A DNA stretch of 12,487 nucleotides, taken from the NCBI GenBank assembly GCA_003695205.1, contig RFIO01000055.1, forward strand, positions 1-12,487. The letters are read 5' to 3'. Below, in pieces: positions 7,665-12,487 of this stretch. Source of the stretch: Deltaproteobacteria bacterium. GTDB lineage: Bacteria; Desulfobacterota; Desulfuromonadia; Desulfuromonadales; Geothermobacteraceae. Each line of letters starts with the position of its first letter. Within the stretch, counting starts at the first letter, position 1. The notes under the pieces are model-generated. The model ran no database searches. It worked only from the letters and a program-made list of their open reading frames with translations, and was not told the origin of the DNA. The position numbers and the translations under genes are program-made.

Positions 7665-9137
7665 ATGACCGAACGCCGCAGCCGCATCATCATCGCCAGT
7701 GACCATCACGATCTGGCCGCGCTTGCCGAACCCCTCGGTTCGGATGGTTTCGAGGTGCTGTCCTGCCAGGACGGCGCGAGGGCGCTTGAGCTGGCCCTGG
7801 CGCGTCCGCCGGTGCTGATTCTGCTCGAGACCAATCTGGCACTGCTGCCGGCCGAGCGCCTGGTGCAGATTCTGCGCGCCAACCCGCGCACCGAGCGGGT
7901 TGCTTTCTGCTTCGTCGGCAGGGAAGGGGAGGAGGTCGACGGATTTGCGCGTCGGCGCGACCAGTTTTTCATCCGCCCCTTCAACCCGGAACAGATTCTC
8001 GGCGATATCCTCGGCTACCTGCACCGCATCGAGCGCACCCGCCAGGTATCGCGCCAGGACCGTGAGGTCGAAGGCGCGCTGGAGCAGATCTCCCTGGTCG
8101 ACCTGTTGCAGATCTTCAGTCTCAACCGCAAGGATGGTCTTCTGACCCTGCATTGCGACGGTCAGACCGGCTTCATCAGCCTGCTGGGAGGACTGGTCGC
8201 CAATGCCCGCCTGGGGCAGATGGAGGGGGAGAAGGCCTTTTTCCGCCTGCTCGGCTGGACACGGGGCAGTTTCCGTTTCGACCCCGAGACGCGCGAGAGC
8301 GAACCGCGCATCAGTCTGCCGACCGATCACCTGATCATGGAAGGACTGCGTCAGCAGGACGAACTGGCGGCACGGGCCGAGATGCTGCCGAAGCCCGAAA
8401 GCGAGCTGGTGCTGCGGGTGCCGCGCGAACACCTCCCCGAGGGCTTGCGACCGGCGACACACGAAATTCTGCTCCTGTTGCAGTACTATCGCCGGGTTCG
8501 TGATATTCTGGACCACAGTACCCGGCCCGACCTTGAGGTGCTGCAGATTCTGCAGGTACTCATCGACAAGGGGCTGGTCGAACAGGCTGATGAGGACGGC
8601 ACTGGCGAACAGGACAGGGAGGAGCTGCTCGGCCTCGATGATGTCATCGCCATCAAGGAGGCCTTCGGGGAGGGAGACAACCTGTTCGAGACCGCCACGG
8701 TCAAGCTGGTCCTGCTGCCGGGATCGCGCCAGGACCTGGATACCCTGGTGGCAGCGCTGCAGGGCCTGGCCGAATTCGCTCCCGATCCGCTGCTGCTGCG
8801 TCAGCCGGAGCGGGTGCCTCTGGGGGATATCGGCAGCCTTCGCATCGGCGACAGTTTTGCCATCCGGCTTTTCTGCCTGCCGACGGACAGCCAGTCAGCA
8901 CCCCTGTGGCGATCCTTCTGCCGACGCCAGCTCGGCGCCCTGGCGATCGGCAGCGGCGACGGCGTGGACGCGGCTGCCGAGTTTTTCCGCCTGCAGGGGC
9001 GCACGCCGGTGATTCCCCTGGCCGGCGCCGACCGAAAGCCGGGCTCCCTGGCCCTGCAGACCGGCGACCGTCAGGGGCTGAAACAGATGCTGGCCGCCCT
9101 GGCCGAACCCTACCGTCGGCCGGTGGTTCTGGACTGA
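7665..9137 (+). CDS. Degenerate REC - PATAN (DUF4388) - degenerate small-GTPase-like protein
   Basis: The 490-residue protein has three recognisable parts. Residues 6-122 follow the receiver fold, but the acidic pair is reduced to SDHHD (Asp13), the phosphoacceptor position is Glu55 (LLETNL) and the conserved Lys is Arg104 (IRPF), so it is not expected to be phosphorylated and may be fixed in one state. Residues 134-240 are a PATAN/DUF4388 domain (GALEQISLVDLLQIF, then GLVANARLG and GEKAFFRLLGW), a module common in cyanobacterial and myxobacterial signalling and motility regulators. A winged-helix-like segment follows at about 260-330. Residues 344-490 look like a Ras/MglA-type G domain, but the P-loop position (353-360) reads GSRQDLDT, lacking the Gly-Lys pair. 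Its AGGA ribosome site overlaps the preceding stop, which implies coupling to the upstream response-regulator gene. Confidence 0.75.
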   Translation: MTERRSRIIIASDHHDLAALAEPLGSDGFEVLSCQDGARALELALARPPVLILLETNLALLPAERLVQILRANPRTERVAFCFVGREGEEVDGFARRRDQFFIRPFNPEQILGDILGYLHRIERTRQVSRQDREVEGALEQISLVDLLQIFSLNRKDGLLTLHCDGQTGFISLLGGLVANARLGQMEGEKAFFRLLGWTRGSFRFDPETRESEPRISLPTDHLIMEGLRQQDELAARAEMLPKPESELVLRVPREHLPEGLRPATHEILLLLQYYRRVRDILDHSTRPDLEVLQILQVLIDKGLVEQADEDGTGEQDREELLGLDDVIAIKEAFGEGDNLFETATVKLVLLPGSRQDLDTLVAALQGLAEFAPDPLLLRQPERVPLGDIGSLRIGDSFAIRLFCLPTDSQSAPLWRSFCRRQLGALAIGSGDGVDAAAEFFRLQGRTPVIPLAGADRKPGSLALQTGDRQGLKQMLAALAEPYRRPVVLD

Positions 9138-9172
9138 TTCGGGCCATTCGGGCCCTTCGCGAGGAGAGCGTG

Positions 9173-9832
9173 ATGATCGATCTGCACACCCACACCATTT
9201 TCAGCGACGGTGAACTGATCCCCGCCGAACTGGCCCGGCGCGCCGCCGTCGCCGGCTACGAGGCCCTGGCCATGACCGACCATGGCGACAGGTCCAACCT
9301 TGACCTGATCATTCCGCGCCTGGCGCGGGTTGCCGATGAACTTGGACGTTCCTGGGGACTGACCGTGCTCCCCGGCATCGAGCTGACCCATGTGCCGCCC
9401 GAGCATATCGCCGAGGCGGCCGCCGAGGCGCGCGGCCTCGGGGCCCGCATCGTTATCGTCCATGGCGAGACCGTGGTCGAACCGGTGGCGGCCGGCACCA
9501 ACAGGGCCGCGCTCGAGGCGGATATCGACATTCTGGCTCATCCGGGACTTTTGACCGCGGAAGAGGCTCAACTCGCGGCGCAACGAGGTATCTGCCTGGA
9601 ACTGACCACGCGCAAGGGGCACTCGCTCAGCAACGGTCATGTCGCCCGCATGGCCACGCAGGCCGGAGCGCCGCTGGTGGTCAACAACGACGCCCATGCT
9701 CCCGGCGACCTGCTCAGTCCCGAGATGATGCGGCGTGTTGTGCTCGGTGCCGGGCTCGACCAGGCTCAGGTCGACCGCGCTCTGGACAACGCGCGCAACC
9801 TGGTCAAAAAGGCACTGGAGGCGCAGGAATGA
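9173..9832 (+). CDS. PHP-domain phosphoesterase (histidinol-phosphatase-like)
   Basis: The 219-residue protein has the full PHP metal-binding set: His5 and His7 (DLHTHT), Asp36-His37 (TDHGD), Glu70 (GIELTHV), His97 (VHGET), His123 (AHPG) and Asp173/His175 (NNDAHAPGD). PHP proteins hold a trinuclear metal site and hydrolyse phosphate esters. Short stand-alone members of this kind are often named histidinol-phosphatase domain proteins, but no histidine biosynthesis gene is nearby, so the substrate is unknown. The open frame extends far upstream inside the previous gene; the ATG at 9173 is chosen because the domain begins there and GAGGAG lies six bases upstream. A GTG at 9170 is the alternative. 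Its stop overlaps the next start (ATGA), indicating translational coupling with the M42 peptidase gene. Confidence 0.88.
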   Translation: MIDLHTHTIFSDGELIPAELARRAAVAGYEALAMTDHGDRSNLDLIIPRLARVADELGRSWGLTVLPGIELTHVPPEHIAEAAAEARGLGARIVIVHGETVVEPVAAGTNRAALEADIDILAHPGLLTAEEAQLAAQRGICLELTTRKGHSLSNGHVARMATQAGAPLVVNNDAHAPGDLLSPEMMRRVVLGAGLDQAQVDRALDNARNLVKKALEAQE

Positions 9833-10897
9833 CGGCAGAGGAATTCGACTTTCTCGTCCGACTGCTCGAGGCGCCCAGCCCGTCCGGCTACGAGACCCCG
9901 GCGCGACGTCTGCTGCGCGAACGGCTCGATGGGGTGGCAGACAGCATCGAAGTCGATATGCTCGGCAATCTCTACGCCACCCTGAAGGGTTCCGGCGGCG
10001 GACCAAGGGTGATGCTGACCGCGCATTGCGACGAAATCGGTTTCCTGGTGAGGCACATCGACGAGCGCGGCTTCATCTGGTTCGCTCCCATAGGCGGTGT
10101 CGATCCCCATCTTTCGCCCGGGCAGCGCGTCAGTATTCAGACCGCATCAGGGCCGGTTGCCGGCGTGGTCGGCAAGAAGGCGATCCACCAGATGGAAGGG
10201 GCCGAGAAGGACCGGGTCATCCCCTTCACCGAACAGTTTATCGACATTGGAGCCGTCGATGCAGACGAGGCAAGGCGGCTGGTGGCCATTGGTGATCCGG
10301 TCGTCTTTGCCAGCCGGGTAGAGCGCCTGTGCGGCGAGCGCATCGCCAGCCGGGCACTGGATGACAAGATGGGGGCTTACCTGGTGCTACGGGCCTTCCT
10401 CGACTTGGCCGGGCAGCAGCGGCTGGCCGGTGATGTCTGCGCCGTGTTCACGGTTCAGGAGGAAGTCGGGCTGCGCGGGGCCGGGCCTGCCGCCTGGGGC
10501 GCCGAGCCCGATGTCGCCTTCGTGGTCGAGATCGGCCACGGCACCGATACCCCCTGCCCACGATGTCCGTCGTACCGGCGATGTCCGGCTCGGCAGCGGG
10601 CCTCTGCTGACCCGTGGGCCCAACGTCAACCACGCCCTCTTCGACCTGCTGATGCGCGCCGGGCAGGAGGAGGGCATCCCGCTGCAGGTACTCGGAGAAC
10701 CGCGCGGTACCGGTACGGATGCCAGGGAGATTCAGCTGAGCCGCGGCGGAGTCGCCACCGCCCTGGTCAGGGTGCCGACCCGTTACGTCCACACCCCCTC
10801 GGAGGTCCTTGACCTGCGGGATCTGGAGGCCGCGCGCAGGCTGCTTGTAGCGGCCGTGGGCAAGGTCGGCGGGCGGGAGGATTTTATTCCCGATTAG
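9829..10897 (+). pseudogene. M42 family metallo-aminopeptidase, interrupted by a one-base frameshift
   Basis: The first 242 codons encode an M42 (tetrahedral aminopeptidase/glutamyl aminopeptidase) N-terminal part: His66 and Asp68 (AHCDEIG), Asp178/Asp179 (ALDDKMG), catalytic Glu211 and ligand Glu212 (VQEEVGLRG), and Glu234 (VVEIGHGTDTP) where family members usually have Asp. After 10554 this frame loses all similarity and ends at 10812 in an Arg/Pro-rich tail. The family C-terminus continues one frame over from about 10560 to the TAG at 10895-10897, with GDVRLGSGP, RGPNVN, GTGTDA and the last zinc ligand in RYVHTPSE (His codon 10790-10792). Removing one C from the tract at 10550-10559 gives an uninterrupted protein of 355 residues, the usual length. 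As sequenced, the product lacks a zinc ligand and should be inactive. A sequencing error is as likely as a true mutation. The start overlaps the PHP stop. Confidence 0.9.
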
Positions 10898-10922
10898 CCC
10901 GGCCAAATGGGCGCCTGTGCCC

Positions 10923-10951
10923 TTGACTCCGGCGGGCGGCTGCCCTAGTAT
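10923..10951 (+). promoter_or_regulatory. Predicted sigma-70 promoter for guaB
   Basis: TTGACT (10923-10928), a 17-base spacer and TAGTAT (10946-10951) make a strong promoter, with the same -10 hexamer as the miaB promoter. Transcription should start near 10958, leaving a leader of about 57 bases. The ribosome site of guaB is AGGAG at 11004-11008. Confidence 0.8.
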
Positions 10952-10976
10952 CCGTCGTTAATTTTCAGCCGCCCGC
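10932..10976 (+). repeat. Exact 11-bp inverted repeat bracketing the guaB -10 element
   Basis: GCGGGCGGCTG (10932-10942) and CAGCCGCCCGC (10966-10976) are perfect reverse complements separated by 23 bases. The left arm lies in the promoter spacer and the right arm just past the predicted transcription start; TAGTAT sits between them. It is not followed by a T-run, so it is not a normal terminator. Arm centres are 34 bp apart. A repressor operator is one reading; a hairpin in transcripts reading through from the upstream operon is another. Confidence 0.75.
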
Positions 10977-11014
10977 GGTATCCCCGCACACCCATTCATA
11001 TCCAGGAGTTCACC

Positions 11015-12487
11015 ATGCTGGAAGCCGATATCCCCGAAGGTCTGACATTTGACGACGTACTGCTGGTTCCCGCCCATTCCGAGGTGCTGCCCAAGGAGGT
11101 CGATATCAGCACTCTGCTGACCCCCTCCATCCGCCTCAACATGCCGCTGCTGTCGGCGGCCATGGATACGGTAACCGAGGCGCGTGCCGCCATCACCATG
11201 GCCCGTGAGGGGGGACTTGGTATCGTTCACAAGAACATGACCCCTGCCGAGCAGGCCCTCGAGGTCGACCAGGTGAAGAAGTCGGAAAGCGGCATGATCG
11301 TTGATCCGATTACCATGGAGCCCGACCAGAAGATTTTTGAAGCGCTGGAGATGATGAAGAAATACCGGATCTCCGGGGTTCCGGTCTGCAAGGAGGGCAA
11401 ACTTGTCGGCATCCTCACCAACCGCGACCTGCGTTTCGAAACCCGGCTCGATCAGCCGATCTCCAATGTCATGACCAAGGACAAGCTGGTGACCGTGCCA
11501 CCGGGGACGACCCTGGAGGAGGCAAAGAAGCACCTGCACGAGCACCGGATCGAAAAATTGCTGGTGGTCGATGACAAGGGCGCGCTCAAGGGGCTGATCA
11601 CCATCAAGGATATCGAGAAGGTACGCAAGTACCCCAATGCCTGCAAGGACGACATCGGCCGGTTGCGCGTCGGCGCCGCGGTCGGGGTTGGCCCGGACCG
11701 CGAAGAACGCGTCGCCGCCCTGGTCGCTGCCGGCGTTGACGTGATTGTCATCGACACCGCGCACGGTCATTCACAGGGGGTCATCGACGCCGTGGCCGAT
11801 ACCCGGCGCCAGTACCCCGACCTGCAGCTGATTGCCGGCAACATCGCCACCGGCGAGGCGGCCGAGGCCCTGATCAAAGCCGGAGTCAATGCCGTCAAGG
11901 TCGGCATCGGCCCGGGTTCCATCTGCACCACCCGCGTGGTCGCCGGGGTCGGTGTGCCGCAGATCACCGCCATCGGCAACGTCTCGCGTGTCACCCGCAA
12001 GCACGGCATTCCGCTGATTGCCGACGGTGGCATCAAGTACTCGGGCGAGATCGCCAAGGCGATTGCCGCCGGCGCCGACGTGGTGATGATCGGCTCGCTT
12101 TTTGCCGGCACCGAGGAGTCGCCCGGCGAAACCATCCTCTACCAGGGGCGGACCTACAAGGCCTACCGCGGCATGGGCAGTCTCGGCGCCATGAAGCAGG
12201 GGAGCAAGGACCGCTACTTCCAGGGGGATGTCGACAGTGACGTCAAGCTGGTCCCCGAGGGAATCGAGGGGCGGGTCCCCTACCGCGGACCGCTGTCCGA
12301 CAACATCCACCAGCTGCTCGGCGGCCTGCGCGCCGGCATGGGCTACACCGGCTGCCGCACCATCCGTGAACTGCAGGAAAAGGCGCGCTTCATGCGCATC
12401 ACCAACGCCGGCCTGCGCGAGTCGCACGTCCATGACGTCAGCATTACCCACGAAGCACCGAACTACCGGATAGAAAGAAACGGTTGA
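11015..12487 (+). CDS. guaB: Inosine-5'-monophosphate dehydrogenase
   Basis: GuaB oxidises IMP to XMP with NAD+, the first committed and rate-limiting step of GMP synthesis, in the cytoplasm. The 490-residue protein is full length. The N-terminal strand LTFDDVLLVP is standard. Two CBS (Bateman) domains span about 94-203; in this family they bind purine nucleotides and adjust activity. The catalytic loop GPGSICTTR carries the nucleophile Cys304, and the K+-binding glycines precede it. The mobile flap region holds GMGSLGAM and, further on, the Arg-Tyr pair in EGRVPYRG. The start at 11015 has AGGAG six bases upstream. It has its own promoter. The window ends exactly at its TGA stop; guaA is the usual next gene but is not visible here. 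Confidence 0.98.
   Translation: MLEADIPEGLTFDDVLLVPAHSEVLPKEVDISTLLTPSIRLNMPLLSAAMDTVTEARAAITMAREGGLGIVHKNMTPAEQALEVDQVKKSESGMIVDPITMEPDQKIFEALEMMKKYRISGVPVCKEGKLVGILTNRDLRFETRLDQPISNVMTKDKLVTVPPGTTLEEAKKHLHEHRIEKLLVVDDKGALKGLITIKDIEKVRKYPNACKDDIGRLRVGAAVGVGPDREERVAALVAAGVDVIVIDTAHGHSQGVIDAVADTRRQYPDLQLIAGNIATGEAAEALIKAGVNAVKVGIGPGSICTTRVVAGVGVPQITAIGNVSRVTRKHGIPLIADGGIKYSGEIAKAIAAGADVVMIGSLFAGTEESPGETILYQGRTYKAYRGMGSLGAMKQGSKDRYFQGDVDSDVKLVPEGIEGRVPYRGPLSDNIHQLLGGLRAGMGYTGCRTIRELQEKARFMRITNAGLRESHVHDVSITHEAPNYRIERNG

Noticed and set aside
6915..8516. 533-residue minus-strand open frame across the two signalling genes
   Set aside because: Antisense shadow of both coding frames, without domain similarity or a ribosome site of note.
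8906..9172. 89-residue N-terminal extension of the PHP gene
   Set aside because: Overlaps the end of the preceding gene in another frame and is Arg/Gly/Pro rich shadow sequence; the PHP domain starts at 9173.
10545..10565. Programmed +1 ribosomal frameshift in the M42 gene
   Set aside because: The C tract could slip, but there is no adjacent stop or rare codon to stall the ribosome and no such mechanism is known for this family; mutation or sequence error is simpler.
10898..10945. Intrinsic terminator after the M42 gene
   Set aside because: GGGC/GCCC near 10909-10922 gives only a 4-bp stem with no U-run, and the larger 11-bp repeat is also not followed by a T-run.

Overview
The window reads as ordinary chromosome from a GC-rich Gram-negative delta-proteobacterial-type organism. 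The best guess is the Desulfuromonadia (Geobacter/Desulfuromonas/Pelobacter relatives). This is inferred from the family mix and architecture: BipA/TypA, a lipoprotein M48 peptidase with TPRs, paired unusual response-regulator proteins, a PHP histidinol-phosphatase-like protein, an M42 peptidase and guaB. There are no mobile elements, CRISPR arrays, tRNAs or rRNAs. Nearly every base is coding, and the longest antisense open frames are GC-driven shadows of real genes.

Layout. On the minus strand (1-2302) typA (BipA GTPase) lies upstream of a partial AMMECR1-domain gene (AmrA type), which seems to have its own promoter. A divergent intergenic region (2303-2500) separates these from plus-strand genes. 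First comes a two-gene unit: an M48 metalloprotease lipoprotein with C-terminal TPRs, whose stop overlaps the start of a small two-helix membrane protein with a bacterial PH-like domain. A near-consensus promoter at the end of that unit (4307-4336) starts a five-gene operon: miaB; a REC-GAF-degenerate GGDEF-DICT-like protein; a degenerate REC-PATAN (DUF4388)-degenerate G-domain protein; a PHP-family phosphoesterase; and an M42 aminopeptidase gene broken by a one-base frameshift. Finally guaB (IMP dehydrogenase) has its own promoter and ends exactly at the window end.

The most interesting content is the pair of signalling proteins between miaB and the PHP gene. The first has an intact phosphoacceptor REC domain but an output half whose GGDEF signature is replaced (LEPGHY). 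The second has a REC-like domain with Glu at the phosphorylation position, a PATAN domain, and a C-terminal region that resembles a small GTPase fold with a ruined P-loop. Together they look like a non-catalytic, protein-interaction signalling module. Also notable are an exact 11-bp inverted repeat bracketing the -10 element of the guaB promoter, overlapping inverted repeats in the typA leader, and the M42 frameshift inside a C-rich tract. No clearly new defence or mobile system is visible.
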